This document shows positions 27,918 to 37,600 of a DNA stretch of 39,404 nt, in pieces (the first letter of the stretch is position 1; each line of letters begins with the position of its first letter). This DNA comes from Planctomycetaceae bacterium (lineage in GTDB: Bacteria; Planctomycetota; Planctomycetia; Pirellulales; Thermoguttaceae). Both the position numbers and the translations under genes were made by a program. The notes under the pieces are model-generated. The model did not search any database and was not told the origin of the DNA. It was given only the letters and a program-made list of their open reading frames with translations. Location of the stretch: assembly GCA_012719125.1 (NCBI GenBank), contig JAAYAY010000107.1, positions 1 through 39,404 on the forward strand, written 5' to 3'.

Positions 27918-29390
27918 TCACTTCATGTTCATACCCATCAGGAACTCGGCGTTCGTCTTGGTCTTTCTGAGTCGTTCGACGAGTAGTTCCATTGCCTCGG
28001 GCGGGTTCAACTCGTTGAGGACGCGGCGGAGGACACAGACACGGCGGTGTTCCTCGGCGTCCATCAGCATCTCCTCGCGGCGGGTGCCGCTGGCGTTGAT
28101 ATCGATGCTGGGCCAGATGCGTTTGTCAACCAGGGCCCGGCTGAGAACGATCTCGAGATTGCCCGTTCCCTTGAACTCCTCAAAGATCACTTCGTCCATT
28201 CTGCTCCCGGTATCGATGAGGGCGGTCGCCAGGATGGTGAGCGATCCCCCCTCCTCGACTTTGCGAGCGGCACCGAAGAACCGCTTGGGGCGCTGCAGCG
28301 CGTTGGCATCCACGCCGCCGGAGAGGATCTTGCCGGAATTGGGGCATTCGGCGTTCCAGGCCCGAGCAAGACGGGTGATCGAGTCGAGGAAAATCATCAC
28401 GTCGTAGCCGTACTCGACCATCCGCTTGGCTTTTTCCAGGACCATTTCCGAAACCTGAATGTGACGCGAGGCCGGTTCATCGAAGGTGGAACTGATGACT
28501 TCGCAATTGGGCCCCTTCACCTGCCGCTCCATGTCGGTGACCTCTTCGGGTCGTTCGTCGATCAGCAGCATGAAGACGTAGAGGTTGGGGTAGTTGGCGA
28601 GGGCCGCTTTGGCCATTTTCTGCATGAGGATCGTTTTGCCCGCCCTGGGAGGGCTGACGATCAGGCCGCGTTGGCCGAACCCCACCGGCACGATCATGTC
28701 GACCACACGCGTGTTGACGTCGCCGCTGGGGTCTTCCATGACGATGCGAGCGTCCGGGTGCAGGGGCGTCAGTTCGTCGAACGGAACTTTGGTGGCGACC
28801 AGCTTCGGGTCCTGGTAATTGAGGGCCTCGACGCGGAGCAGGGCGAAGTAACGCTCGTTTTCCTTGGGGGGACGGATTTGCCCCGAGACGGTCGTCCCCG
28901 TACGCAGCCCGAAACGGCGGATCTGGCTGGGCGAGACGTAGATGTCGTCGGGGCAGGAGAGGTAGTGGTAGTCGGGGCTGCGCAGGAAACCGAACCCGTC
29001 GGGGAGGATCTCGAGCGTTCCTTCCCCGTACATCAGCCCGTTGAGTTTGACCCGTTCCTTGAGGATCTTGAAGATCAGATCCTGCTTCTTCATCCCGGCG
29101 TAGTCGCTAAGGTTTTCCTTCTTGGCCTCGTCGATCAACTCGGCCATCGACATGCGCTGGAGTTCGGCGATGTGCGTGTCGCCCGACTGCTTGATCTGCT
29201 CGTAGCGTTCGTTGGTGCTGGCGTCGTCGTAGCGATCGGCTCCACGGGCGATCTCCTCCGCCATCGATATCGGTTCTTCTTCGTAGATTTCCTGGATCTG
29301 ATCTTGAGGCGGTTTCTGCTGGCTGTTCCTGGTGGAAGCCCCGCGTCGGCTCGGACGAGCGTCCGGTCGATTCTGTTTCGAGGTTGCCAT
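27918..29390 (-). CDS. rho: Transcription termination factor Rho
   Basis: A 490-residue Rho, longer than the E. coli protein (419). The extra N-terminus (about 1-75) is basic then acidic and low-complexity. The Rho N-terminal helical domain follows ([12 protein letters not shown]), then the RNA-binding cold-shock domain with RNP1 DGFGFLRS at 131-138, and the ATPase with Walker A SPPRAGKT at 246-253 and [12 protein letters not shown]. Rho is the hexameric helicase that terminates transcription at C-rich, untranslated RNA. AGGAG precedes the ATG. 286 nt separate it from coaE upstream, so rho may have its own promoter, which I cannot place. Confidence 0.97.
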   Translation of the reverse strand: MATSKQNRPDARPSRRGASTRNSQQKPPQDQIQEIYEEEPISMAEEIARGADRYDDASTNERYEQIKQSGDTHIAELQRMSMAELIDEAKKENLSDYAGMKKQDLIFKILKERVKLNGLMYGEGTLEILPDGFGFLRSPDYHYLSCPDDIYVSPSQIRRFGLRTGTTVSGQIRPPKENERYFALLRVEALNYQDPKLVATKVPFDELTPLHPDARIVMEDPSGDVNTRVVDMIVPVGFGQRGLIVSPPRAGKTILMQKMAKAALANYPNLYVFMLLIDERPEEVTDMERQVKGPNCEVISSTFDEPASRHIQVSEMVLEKAKRMVEYGYDVMIFLDSITRLARAWNAECPNSGKILSGGVDANALQRPKRFFGAARKVEEGGSLTILATALIDTGSRMDEVIFEEFKGTGNLEIVLSRALVDKRIWPSIDINASGTRREEMLMDAEEHRRVCVLRRVLNELNPPEAMELLVERLRKTKTNAEFLMGMNMK

Positions 29391-29631
29391 AAGGGCGAAG
29401 CTCCTGGACGGACGAGATGGTTCGGTGCACGGACGTCACCGAAGGTGGGTGGTTGGGCAGGTCGTGCCCCAGTGGACTAGAGGAAAAACGCGACAAGGGA
29501 ATGGATGGTCGGGGGATGGATTACGATTGGCGACCGCGCCCCTTCGGATCGTGGAAGAGGTTGGGTCGGCGCAGCGTCCTTGCAAGGAGGGAAACTCCTG
29601 CTACGGGCCGGTTCCGGTGAGTGGCCCGGTG

Positions 29632-29655
29632 AAAAAAGGGGTAACACTTCAGCCA
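29632..29655 (+). repeat. 24-nt dispersed repeat, copy 2
   Basis: The second copy of the A6-NN-GGTAACACTTCAGCCA repeat, in the intergenic region between rho and coaE. Same orientation as the copy at 20876-20899. Confidence 0.7.
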
Positions 29656-29676
29656 GGCGAGGTCGGAAAACGTCTG

Positions 29677-30285
29677 TCACTCCCCGGTCAAGGAGTGCCA
29701 CAACCGGCTCACCTGCCGGCAAGTCTTCTCCATGCCATCCGCGTTGTCGACGATGTGGCCGGCAAGCGAGCGCTTCTCCTCCACGGAGATCTGCGCTTGC
29801 TCGCGAGCCGCAAACTCCGCAGGGGTCCAACCTCGCTCGGTCGCCCGAGCGAGCCGAATCTCGCGGGGGACCTGGACGAAGACAAGCGTATTACACAACC
29901 TATCCCAACCGGCCTCAAGAAGCAACGGCGCGTCGAGCACGGCAACCGGACAAGCTTGCCGGGCCAAGGCGTCGGCCTGCCGCTGGATGATCTTGGCGAT
30001 CTTGGGGTGAGTGAGGCTTTCGAGAAAGCGGCGTTCTTCCGGCCCGTGCGGCGGCGGGGCGAAGACGATCTCCGCCAGACGACCTCGATCGAGCCTGCCC
30101 TCGGCGTCAAAAACCTTGTTACCCCAACGACTTCGGGCAGCCTCCTCAACTTCGGGCAGAAGCAGAGCCTGGTGCCCGACACGATCGGCGTCCAGCAGGC
30201 CGGCCCCCGCTTCGACGAGTAGCCGGGCAACCGTACTCTTGCCGCTCGCCACACCTCCCAGAAGCCCGACCACCTGCATGTCCAT
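29677..30285 (-). CDS. coaE: Dephospho-CoA kinase
   Basis: A 202-residue kinase for the last step of coenzyme A synthesis. The P-loop is GGVASGKST at 10-18, followed by the DADRVGH motif and the family's DAPLLLEAGWD. Its length is normal for bacterial CoaE. The order polA-coaE-rho is often conserved in planctomycetes, consistent with the rest of this cluster. It lies 38 nt after the polA stop. Confidence 0.95.
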   Translation of the reverse strand: MDMQVVGLLGGVASGKSTVARLLVEAGAGLLDADRVGHQALLLPEVEEAARSRWGNKVFDAEGRLDRGRLAEIVFAPPPHGPEERRFLESLTHPKIAKIIQRQADALARQACPVAVLDAPLLLEAGWDRLCNTLVFVQVPREIRLARATERGWTPAEFAAREQAQISVEEKRSLAGHIVDNADGMEKTCRQVSRLWHSLTGE

Positions 30286-30323
30286 TGCTGCAACATTCTT
30301 TCATATAAGAACTTACGCGTCAC

Positions 30324-33173
30324 TCACGTCAGCGGCTCGGTATCCGCCCAATTGGAGCCCAGCTTGACGTCGACCTTCAACGGGATCGCCATCGGCCAGG
30401 CGGCTTCCATCTCTTGCCGGACCAACCTGGCGACCGGGTCGAGTTCCGCCTTCGGAACCTCCAGCACCAGTTCATCGTGGATTTGCAGGAGCATGCGAGC
30501 TTGAAGGCTTTCTTGGGCCAGGCGCCGCCCGACGGCCAGCATGGCCAGCTTGATCAGGTCGGCCGCGGAACCTTGAATCACGGTGTTGACGGCCGTTCGT
30601 TCGGCCAGATTCCGCTGGCGGCCGGCGTCGGGACGGACGCCCTCGATGGCTCGCCGGCGTCCGAGAATGGTCTTCACAAATCCCTGCTGGCGGCATTCCA
30701 CGAGGACCTGATCCAGAAAACCCTCGATTCCCGGATAACCGGCGAAGTAGGCGTCGATGAACCGGGCCGCTTCTTCCTTGTCGATTCCCAATTGCTTGGC
30801 GAGTCCCCAGGCCGACTGGCCGTAAATCACGCCGAAGTTGACGGCCTTGGCCTGGCGCCGCATCTCCGGAGTAACGTCTTTGAGTTCCACACCGTAGACC
30901 TGGCCGGCGACGCGGGCGTGAATGTCTTCGTCGCGGCGGAACGCCTCACACAGGTTCTCGTCGCCCGAATAATGAGCGAGCACGCGGAGCTCGATCTGAG
31001 AATAGTCGGCGGCCAGGAGGAGCCAGCCCTCTTCTCCGGGAATGAAGGCGGAACGGATCTCTCGCCCCGCTTCGGTCCGAACGGGAATGTTCTGCAAGTT
31101 CGGGTCGCTGGAACTGAGACGCCCCGTGGCGGCGACGACCTGGTTGAACGAGGCGTGCACCCGGCCGGTGGCGGGCAGAACCATGCCGGGGAGGGCGTCG
31201 ACATAGGTGCCTTTGAGTTTGGCAACCTGCCGATAGTCGAGGATTCGCGCCGGCAGGGCATGCTGGCGTGCCAGTTCTTCGAGCACCTCGGCGTCGGTGC
31301 TGGGACCGGTCTTGGCCGTCTTTTTGACCACCGGGAGGTTCAACTCATCGAACAGCACCTGTTGGAGTTGCTTGGGCGAGGCGATGTTGAATTCGTGTCC
31401 CGCGATCTGATAGATCTCGCTTTCCAGGGCCAGGAGTCGCTGACCGAGCCGTTCGCTCAGAGTCTTGAGGCAGTCGACGTCGACCCGGATTCCGGTGTAT
31501 TCCAATTCGGCGAGGACTTCGACCAGCGGCATCTCGACCTTGTGGAACAGTTCGTCGAGTTCGGCCGTAACGAGCTTCTTCTCCAGGATCGGCTTGAGCC
31601 ACAGGGGAACGATCGCATCTTCGGCGGCGTATTCGGCAATCTGTGCCACCGGCACCTCGTCCATTCGCTTCTGGTTCTTGCCGGAACCGATAAGCTCCTT
31701 GATCGTGATCGTCTGGTGCTTGAGGTAGCGGCGGGCCAGCTCGTCGAGGGTATGATTGCGACTGCCGGCATCGAGCAGATAGCTGGCGACAATCGTGTCG
31801 AAGGCGATGCCCGCCAGGCGAACGCCGGCCGAGCGGAGCACCACGTAGTCGTATTTCAGGTTCTGCCCGATCTTCTCGATCAACTCGTCCTCGAAGATCG
31901 GGCGGAGTTTCTCGAGAACGGTATCCGGATCGAGACACGGATCGCCCTCGGGGGCGCGGACGGGGATGTACCAGGCTTCGTCTTCTTTCCAGGCGAAACT
32001 GTAGCCCACGATTTCGGCCCAACGGGGCCAGAGGTTCGTGGTCTCGGTGTCGACGGAAATGGTCTTCTGCCGGGCCAGTTCCGCGGTGAACGCATCGAGG
32101 GCCTCGAGGCTGTCGACGAGCCGGTATCGGGGTGATCGCTTGGCAGCGGGTTCCGAGACCCTGCCTTGGAGTTGGACCGCCTTCTGAGTGAGTGCGCGGA
32201 AGTTGAACTCGCGAAACAGGTCGGCCAGCGCGCCGGCATCCACGCCCGCGACGCGGCCTCCTTGCCAGTCGATGGGCACGGGCACGTTCGGTTCAAGGCG
32301 GACGAGGCGGCGGCTGAGTTGGGCCAGTTCGACGTTGTCGTTGAAGGCTTGCCGGCGTTTGGGCCCCAGTCCCTCGCCCCGGGCTTCAACGGCCGCGTCG
32401 AGGGAACCGTGCTGTTCGAGAAGCTTCTTGGCAAAGCCGGGGCCGAGCCCGGGGACTCCGGGCACACAGTCGGTGCTGTCCCCCGCGATGGCCTGGAAGT
32501 CGACAACCTGGTCAGGCCGGATGCCCCATTCCTTCTCCAACTCGCCGGCGTCGAAGACGAGGTTCTTGCGGATGTTGTAGAGGGCCACGTGGTCGGTGAT
32601 GAGTTGCCGGCAGTCCTTGTCCGACGTGACCAGGCGACACAGCCCACCGCGCTCCTCCGTGATTCGAGCCACGGTGGCCAGGATGTCGTCGGCCTCGTAG
32701 CCGGGGATTCCCAAGGCCGGAATGCGAAAGGCGGCCAGCATCCGGCGAATGGAAGCGATCTGTGGAATCAGGTCGTCGGGCATCGCCGACCGGTTCATTT
32801 TGTAGTCGGCGTAGAGCTCGTGGCGGAACGTATCGCCCGGCATGTCGAAGGCGCAGAAGAGGTAGTCGGGACGCTTCTCTTCGAGGAGAAAGAACAGGTC
32901 GCGGGCGAAACCGAAAACGGCCCCGACCGGCTCGCCCTTGGGGCCGGTCATTTCGGGGAGCGCATGGAAGAGTTGGTAGATCAGGTTGTGGGCATCGATC
33001 ACGTAGACAGTAGAACCGTCGAGGCTGTCGGGAGGGGGGGTGGCGCGAGCGGTCTCAGGCACGGGGTCTGGCCGAGTGGGGGGGTGGATTTCGTCAGGCG
33101 AGGATTCCGCGTCTCGCTCCACGGGCTCGGGGCCCATGCCAAAAAGCATCTTCTGTTGGGGGGCGTCCGACAT
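30324..33173 (-). CDS. polA: DNA polymerase I
   Basis: A 949-residue full-length Pol I. About 50 Pro/Glu-rich residues precede the 5'-nuclease domain (VYVIDAHNLIYQLFHALPEM..., with GYEADDILA and SDKDCRQL). The 3'-5' exonuclease is intact: D375-x-E377 (SVDTETTN), NLKYDYVVL and YAAED. The polymerase domain has motif A DYSQIELR with D723, motif B RRQAKAVNFGVIYG and motif C HDE with D900-E901. All three activities should therefore be present. It is the first gene of the minus-strand housekeeping run and lies 38 nt before coaE. The Phe in NFGVIYG matches the usual dideoxynucleotide-discriminating form. Confidence 0.97.
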   Translation of the reverse strand: MSDAPQQKMLFGMGPEPVERDAESSPDEIHPPTRPDPVPETARATPPPDSLDGSTVYVIDAHNLIYQLFHALPEMTGPKGEPVGAVFGFARDLFFLLEEKRPDYLFCAFDMPGDTFRHELYADYKMNRSAMPDDLIPQIASIRRMLAAFRIPALGIPGYEADDILATVARITEERGGLCRLVTSDKDCRQLITDHVALYNIRKNLVFDAGELEKEWGIRPDQVVDFQAIAGDSTDCVPGVPGLGPGFAKKLLEQHGSLDAAVEARGEGLGPKRRQAFNDNVELAQLSRRLVRLEPNVPVPIDWQGGRVAGVDAGALADLFREFNFRALTQKAVQLQGRVSEPAAKRSPRYRLVDSLEALDAFTAELARQKTISVDTETTNLWPRWAEIVGYSFAWKEDEAWYIPVRAPEGDPCLDPDTVLEKLRPIFEDELIEKIGQNLKYDYVVLRSAGVRLAGIAFDTIVASYLLDAGSRNHTLDELARRYLKHQTITIKELIGSGKNQKRMDEVPVAQIAEYAAEDAIVPLWLKPILEKKLVTAELDELFHKVEMPLVEVLAELEYTGIRVDVDCLKTLSERLGQRLLALESEIYQIAGHEFNIASPKQLQQVLFDELNLPVVKKTAKTGPSTDAEVLEELARQHALPARILDYRQVAKLKGTYVDALPGMVLPATGRVHASFNQVVAATGRLSSSDPNLQNIPVRTEAGREIRSAFIPGEEGWLLLAADYSQIELRVLAHYSGDENLCEAFRRDEDIHARVAGQVYGVELKDVTPEMRRQAKAVNFGVIYGQSAWGLAKQLGIDKEEAARFIDAYFAGYPGIEGFLDQVLVECRQQGFVKTILGRRRAIEGVRPDAGRQRNLAERTAVNTVIQGSAADLIKLAMLAVGRRLAQESLQARMLLQIHDELVLEVPKAELDPVARLVRQEMEAAWPMAIPLKVDVKLGSNWADTEPLT

Positions 33174-33317
33174 GGTACGAGACCTACCGTTTCATGGGAC
33201 TGGGGCCAATTGGCCTCGGGGGCTGAGGATTATTCACAAACCTCTGTTGATCGCTCGTAGTTCGTTGCAGGCAAACAAGTTAAAGACAGCCCCCTCGGAG
33301 ACACTGTGGTTGGCACG

Positions 33318-33377
33318 CTCAGAGCGTAGCGATGGGCGTGGTGATCTGACCATCCACGCCCATCGCTACGCTCTGAG
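33318..33377. repeat. Perfect 24-bp hairpin
   Basis: The arms 33318-33341 and 33354-33377 are exact reverse complements (starting CTCAGAGCGTAGCGATGGG) with a 12-nt loop. A perfect stem of this length is beyond chance and is typical of a recently mobile palindrome (REP/MITE). Confidence 0.85.
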
Positions 33378-33545
33378 TGCGTCACCCAGGAATAATCCGG
33401 CTTTGACGCTCTCACGATACCGAACGGTGCTGTCGGCAACCAGCCGGGGTGGAGTGGGCGCGCGGTGTTGCCGGTTCGGACGGATTGGGAAGGGAGGCAG
33501 GGCAAGAAGTCCACGACCCAATCCCCGGATGGTGGGGGTTTTTCG

Positions 33546-33574
33546 TTGACACTGATTTTTGGCCGGTTTAGAAT
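33546..33574 (+). promoter_or_regulatory. Strong sigma-70 promoter
   Basis: TTGACA at 33546-33551 and TAGAAT at 33569-33574, separated by the ideal 17 nt. It points at the coiled-coil membrane protein gene 237 nt further on, so the transcript has a long leader of about 230 nt. Confidence 0.7.
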
Positions 33575-33810
33575 CGAGGCTAGGGTTCTGACTTTGCATT
33601 AGGAGACAGGGTCTTTCTGGTTCTGGAAAGATCTGGTTGCCGACTGAAGTTTTGACCGAAACCGTCTTTTCCCAAGCATTTCCGCTCCTCCGTTGGTCGT
33701 TTCGGAACCTCCCGGCGACGGAGGGGAAAGAATCCCATACACAGAGACCGTGGCCGATGGCCGAGCGCGGTATTCCTTTGGGGAAAAATCGCTGCACAGG
33801 AGCATGAGTT

Positions 33811-35226
33811 ATGGCACGCGAGAGCCAAGGGTTGCAGATCGCACTGATCGTTTTCGTGCTTTTCACGATCCTCTTGGGCGTCACAACCTTCATCTTCTCG
33901 AAGGAGTACAGCAAGGCGAAGGCCCTGGCCGCCGATTCCGAGAAGAAGGCGTTGGACGCGAATACCGCCTTGCAGCAGGCGGAGAGCGAGAACATGCAGA
34001 TGAAGGCGCTGGTGGGGCATCCGGAGACGGCCACGCTTGACGCCGTCACCACCCAGTTCAACACCGACATGCTGACGTTTGCGAGCAATTTCAGCGGCGG
34101 TGAGATGAAGACCTATCGTCTGATCTGCCAATGGCTCTTCAAAGAGCTGCAGGATAAGAACGCCCTGTTGTCGGCCGAGAAGCAGCGTCTTCAGGAACAG
34201 AAGGATTGGGTTGCCGCGCAGGAGCGTGCCAAGGACGAACAGATCAAGCAATGGCAGGAACGAGCCCAGAAGGCCGAGCAGGATCTGGCCGCGCGACAGG
34301 CGGAATTCCAGAAGAGTCAACTTCTCCTGGCAAGCACCAATCAGAAACTGGGGGAGGACAAGAAGAACATTTTGAAACAGAGCCAGGATGAACTTACCAA
34401 GGCTGCGACGGAGAAAGCAGAACGAGACAAGCAGATCCAAAATCAGGAAAACTACATCCAGAAGCTTCACACGACGATCGACGACATGGATCCCCCGGTC
34501 GTGGACCAGCCGGACGGAGTGGTCACGCATGCCGGCCGAGGCAACACGGTTTCGATCAATTTGGGGCGGGCCCACGGTTTGCAGCGATTGACCAACTTCT
34601 CGGTGTACGCCAGGGACATGACCGACGTGACGTCGGCGGGCCGGAAAGGGGCCATTGAGGTGATCGACGTCTTTGACGACAGTGCGGTTGCCCAGATCGT
34701 GGAAGACGAGATCAGCAATCCGATCCTGGCGGGCGACAAGATCTTCACCCCGCTCTGGAAACCGGGAGAACAACAGCATTTTGCTTTGACCTGCGGCATC
34801 GACCTGGACAACGACGGACGGAGCGACATCGACGAAGTTCGCAATATCATCACGTCGAACGGCGGCGTGGTCGACCTCTGGCTGGACGACGCAGGCCAAA
34901 AATTCGGGCAGATCACGCCGGACACGCGTTACTTGGTCGAAGGCAAGCGACCCACCGAGGGGAGCACGACCGAACGGCTCAACGCCAGGAAGTGGATTAT
35001 CGACGAAGCCAAGAATCGCAGCTTTCGGACCATGAGCCTGGACGAGTTGCTCAATCGAATGGGGTATGTCCGCCAGGTCCACGTGGTCCGTTACGACTCG
35101 AAGGCCAATCCGGCCGATTTCCGGGCCCAGCCGCCCGAGGGCGTTCCTCGTGTGTCTTCGGGGACCGTCAGCGGTCTGTACCGGAAAGAGGAGCCGCCCA
35201 AGCCCGTGATCAACAGCGCCTATTGA
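33811..35226 (+). CDS. Membrane-anchored coiled-coil protein of unknown function
   Basis: A 471-residue protein. One membrane span lies at residues 9-30 (LQIALIVFVLFTILLGVTTFIF). Long coiled coils follow, about 32-65 and 115-225 (repeated KEL/KAQ/QEQ heptads). The C-terminal part is globular, with a beta section around GRGNTVSINLGRAHGLQ and a BRCT-like segment (DGRSDIDEVRNIITSNGGVVDLWLDDAGQ, split here as DGRSDIDEVRN then IITSNGGVVDLWLDD). The N-terminus in and single span suggest an inner-membrane anchor with a large extracytoplasmic or cytoplasmic arm. The ATG has AGGAG 8 nt upstream. Conserved planctomycete proteins of this architecture have no known function. Convergent with the next gene. 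Confidence 0.8.
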   Translation: MARESQGLQIALIVFVLFTILLGVTTFIFSKEYSKAKALAADSEKKALDANTALQQAESENMQMKALVGHPETATLDAVTTQFNTDMLTFASNFSGGEMKTYRLICQWLFKELQDKNALLSAEKQRLQEQKDWVAAQERAKDEQIKQWQERAQKAEQDLAARQAEFQKSQLLLASTNQKLGEDKKNILKQSQDELTKAATEKAERDKQIQNQENYIQKLHTTIDDMDPPVVDQPDGVVTHAGRGNTVSINLGRAHGLQRLTNFSVYARDMTDVTSAGRKGAIEVIDVFDDSAVAQIVEDEISNPILAGDKIFTPLWKPGEQQHFALTCGIDLDNDGRSDIDEVRNIITSNGGVVDLWLDDAGQKFGQITPDTRYLVEGKRPTEGSTTERLNARKWIIDEAKNRSFRTMSLDELLNRMGYVRQVHVVRYDSKANPADFRAQPPEGVPRVSSGTVSGLYRKEEPPKPVINSAY

Positions 35227-35248
35227 CGCACCGACGCGTGAGGGGGGC

Positions 35249-35980
35249 CTATCGATCGCTGTCGGTGATTTCCCACTCGCTGCTCAGCCACGGGTAGAGA
35301 TCGAGCACGGGAGCGTCGGCGGCCGGCAAGTCGGCCGTCCGAGGTGGCGGCGTTTCTGCCTGCCGATCCACCGGCGCCTCTTGCTCAGGTTCCGGTCGCC
35401 GAACCGGCTGATCCTGGAGACATAAGGTGCGAATCGCGTTGAGCGCGTCGGCCAGGTCTCCGGTCGGTTCGAGCAACGAGCTCTGCCAGGAAGCGGTCTT
35501 CACTGGCTCTGCCGAAGGGGAAGGTGTCTGGATACTCGCAGGGGAGATTTCGGCCGGAGCGTCGGCCATTTCGCCGATCCCGGAGAAGAGGGTGCGTCGA
35601 AGCATCTTGAGCCGAGCGGCCGACTGCGGCGCGAGATGGTAGGTGGACTGGGGCGAGGTGAGACGGGGATCGAGAAACAGGATTGCCGGTTCCGCGACCC
35701 CCTTGGCTCGTGCGATTCGCCACAACAACCAGCGATCGCCCCACGGGATGTCGTGCGCCTTGGCAAGCTTCCAGAACAGGCCGACTGAACTGTCGGTCCG
35801 CACATGCCGTTCTGACCACCTTGCCAAGAGCCACAGGACGGCGATCGCGGCGGCAAGACCTGCCACGAAGACGACGACGTCGCCCAAATCGAATTGGGCC
35901 CGGTTCTTGCGGAAACCATCGGAGAAGATCTCCAGTCGGGAATCGACCTGCGCCGTCAAAATGGTGATGGATTGAAACAT
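35249..35980 (-). CDS. Membrane protein of unknown function
   Basis: A 243-residue protein with one clear membrane span (VVVFVAGLAAAIAVLWLLARW, about 35-55), preceded by a short N-terminal part. The segment FWKLAKAHDIPWGDRWLLWRIARAKG follows, and then a disordered Pro/Glu-rich tail (PAEISPASIQTPSPSAEPVK and further). I cannot name a family. It lies 12 nt after the stop of the HEAT-repeat gene on the same strand, so the two are probably an operon and may act together. Confidence 0.75.
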   Translation of the reverse strand: MFQSITILTAQVDSRLEIFSDGFRKNRAQFDLGDVVVFVAGLAAAIAVLWLLARWSERHVRTDSSVGLFWKLAKAHDIPWGDRWLLWRIARAKGVAEPAILFLDPRLTSPQSTYHLAPQSAARLKMLRRTLFSGIGEMADAPAEISPASIQTPSPSAEPVKTASWQSSLLEPTGDLADALNAIRTLCLQDQPVRRPEPEQEAPVDRQAETPPPRTADLPAADAPVLDLYPWLSSEWEITDSDR

Positions 35981-35992
35981 CGTCCGTTTGCC

Positions 35993-37600
35993 TCATCGAT
36001 CAGGGCTGCCCCAGATTTCCATCCATTGGCTCACCACGTTTCGTTCTTCCAGGCTGCGGCGGGCGGCGTCGCGGACTCGCTCGTTCGGATCTTTTGCGGC
36101 TTCGCGGAGAACGCGATCGGACTCGGGCGACGTGGCTCGCGACAGGGCGGCAACGGCCTCCAGGCGGACGATCAGGTCCTCATCTTCGGCGAGCGTTGCC
36201 AACTCGTGGTCGACCTGGTCCACCAGTTCGAGATTGACGGCCATCTCGATTCCCCGGAGCCGCCTGGCGCGGGACGCATGGGCCAACTCTTCGCGGAGCA
36301 AGGGAACGGTGAAGGGATCGACGTTCTTGACCATCTCGCCCGTGGAACGCCTCACGTCGTCGTCGAGCATGCCGTAGGCCTCCCGGTAGCGATCGAAGCT
36401 GAACTCGCCAAGGTTCTCCTGGGCGGCCTCGCGTACGACCTGGTGCGGGCTCCTGGCCATCTCGACCAGTCGGGGCATCACGCCGGGAATTCCCCGCTGC
36501 CGGAGGTGGCCCAGGATCGCAGCCTGGACGAACGGGTCGGGATCGTCGAGGCTCTGCAACGTCAATTCGTTGGCTTCCTTTCCGTTGAACTGTTCGAGGG
36601 CCCGGGCCGCCGCCCGCCGCGCACGTTGTCCGCCGTGCTGGAGCAGATGGCGAATCAGGCGGAACAGTTGATCGCGCGGCGTCTTGGTGAGCATCCCCAG
36701 GTTGAGAGCTGCGGCCTGCTCTTCGTCGCTGAGTTGATCGATCAACGCGGCGTCGCCCTGGAGCCACGCGAGTGAATGCACGCGTTTCAGGTTCTTCCGC
36801 ATGGCCGGCGCCGGCTCTCCCGCCGTTTTGCGAAGCAGCCTTTGCACGAAGTCGAGATCCGCTCGGCGAGCCACGGCCGTGATCACGGCCATGGGAGCCT
36901 TGGGATCGTCGAACAGGTCGAGAACGAGTTGCAGGATCGCCGGATGGGGGTTCCTGGTGAACTGCTCCAAGAGCAGCGCCGTCGCCGGGTTTCCCGACGA
37001 ATTGAGGGTTTGGGTGAGCACGGCGTTGGACGCCGGGACCAGCAAGGCAAATGCCTCCGCCAGTTCGGGTCGATCGTGGCGCGTGAACTGGCGGATCGCG
37101 CGTTCGAGGGCTCCGAGGACGTTGTCGCGCACCGCCCGCGGATCACGGTGCCCGGAGGGGGCCTGGGGATCGTGGAGTTGGTCGGCAAGACACTTCGCCA
37201 ATTCCATCAACACTCCGGCGATCTGGGCTCTGTCGGGATCCTGATGATCTTCCAGCACACTGACCAAAGCCGGAATCAGGTCGACTTCGTTGAGCAGCAG
37301 CGCCGCGCGGCAGGCGTTGTTCCGCAGAGGGTCGTTGGCGTCGAGGACGGCCGCCCGGAGCGTGGAGGTCATACGAGCAGCACGAGCACGAAAGAAGGCC
37401 AGTCCCTTTTCGTCGAGCTGATCGATCCTTGCCAGGACCTCGCGTTTTCCCCCGCTGGTCCGCCGTGCGATGAGGGTTTCCAGGGCCTGGCGGCGTATCG
37501 GTTCGAGCGGCGAATCAAGGACGGCCGTGAGGGCGCGCACGGCCGCCTCGTTGGGCGTCTGAGTGAGCACCTGAAATGTCGTGGCCAGCCCCTCGCTCAC
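35993..37600 (-). CDS. HEAT-repeat scaffold protein
   Basis: A 535-residue all-helical protein made of repeated two-helix units typical of HEAT/armadillo repeats: for example DPFVQAAILGHLRQRGIPGVMPRLVEMA and VREAAQENLGEFSFDRY, each with the Asp/Pro/Arg pattern of HEAT motifs. The last unit (DPNERVRDAARRSLEERN) is especially regular. Such proteins bind partners and have no catalytic motif. There is no signal peptide, so it should be cytoplasmic. The start is GTG at 37600, preceded by GGGAGAGG. It is the upstream gene of a pair with the membrane protein, which suggests a membrane-linked complex. Confidence 0.85.
   Translation of the reverse strand: MSEGLATTFQVLTQTPNEAAVRALTAVLDSPLEPIRRQALETLIARRTSGGKREVLARIDQLDEKGLAFFRARAARMTSTLRAAVLDANDPLRNNACRAALLLNEVDLIPALVSVLEDHQDPDRAQIAGVLMELAKCLADQLHDPQAPSGHRDPRAVRDNVLGALERAIRQFTRHDRPELAEAFALLVPASNAVLTQTLNSSGNPATALLLEQFTRNPHPAILQLVLDLFDDPKAPMAVITAVARRADLDFVQRLLRKTAGEPAPAMRKNLKRVHSLAWLQGDAALIDQLSDEEQAAALNLGMLTKTPRDQLFRLIRHLLQHGGQRARRAAARALEQFNGKEANELTLQSLDDPDPFVQAAILGHLRQRGIPGVMPRLVEMARSPHQVVREAAQENLGEFSFDRYREAYGMLDDDVRRSTGEMVKNVDPFTVPLLREELAHASRARRLRGIEMAVNLELVDQVDHELATLAEDEDLIVRLEAVAALSRATSPESDRVLREAAKDPNERVRDAARRSLEERNVVSQWMEIWGSPDR

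Larger units (their letters stand above)
33174..33810. other. Divergent intergenic region between polA and a coiled-coil membrane protein gene
   Basis: 637 bases. It holds the perfect hairpin at 33318-33377 and the strong plus-strand promoter at 33546-33574, both listed separately. Open frames here derive from the hairpin and do not look like proteins. No clear minus-strand promoter for polA was found. Confidence 0.5.

Noticed and set aside
28047-29480. 477-residue plus-strand frame over rho
   Set aside because: Antisense to a full-length Rho with clear RNP1 and Walker A motifs.
30414-32135. 573-residue plus-strand frame over polA
   Set aside because: Antisense to intact polymerase and exonuclease domains.
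33230-33514. Small minus-strand frame in the polA upstream region
   Set aside because: It is generated by the perfect hairpin at 33318-33377, where the same residues appear on both arms.
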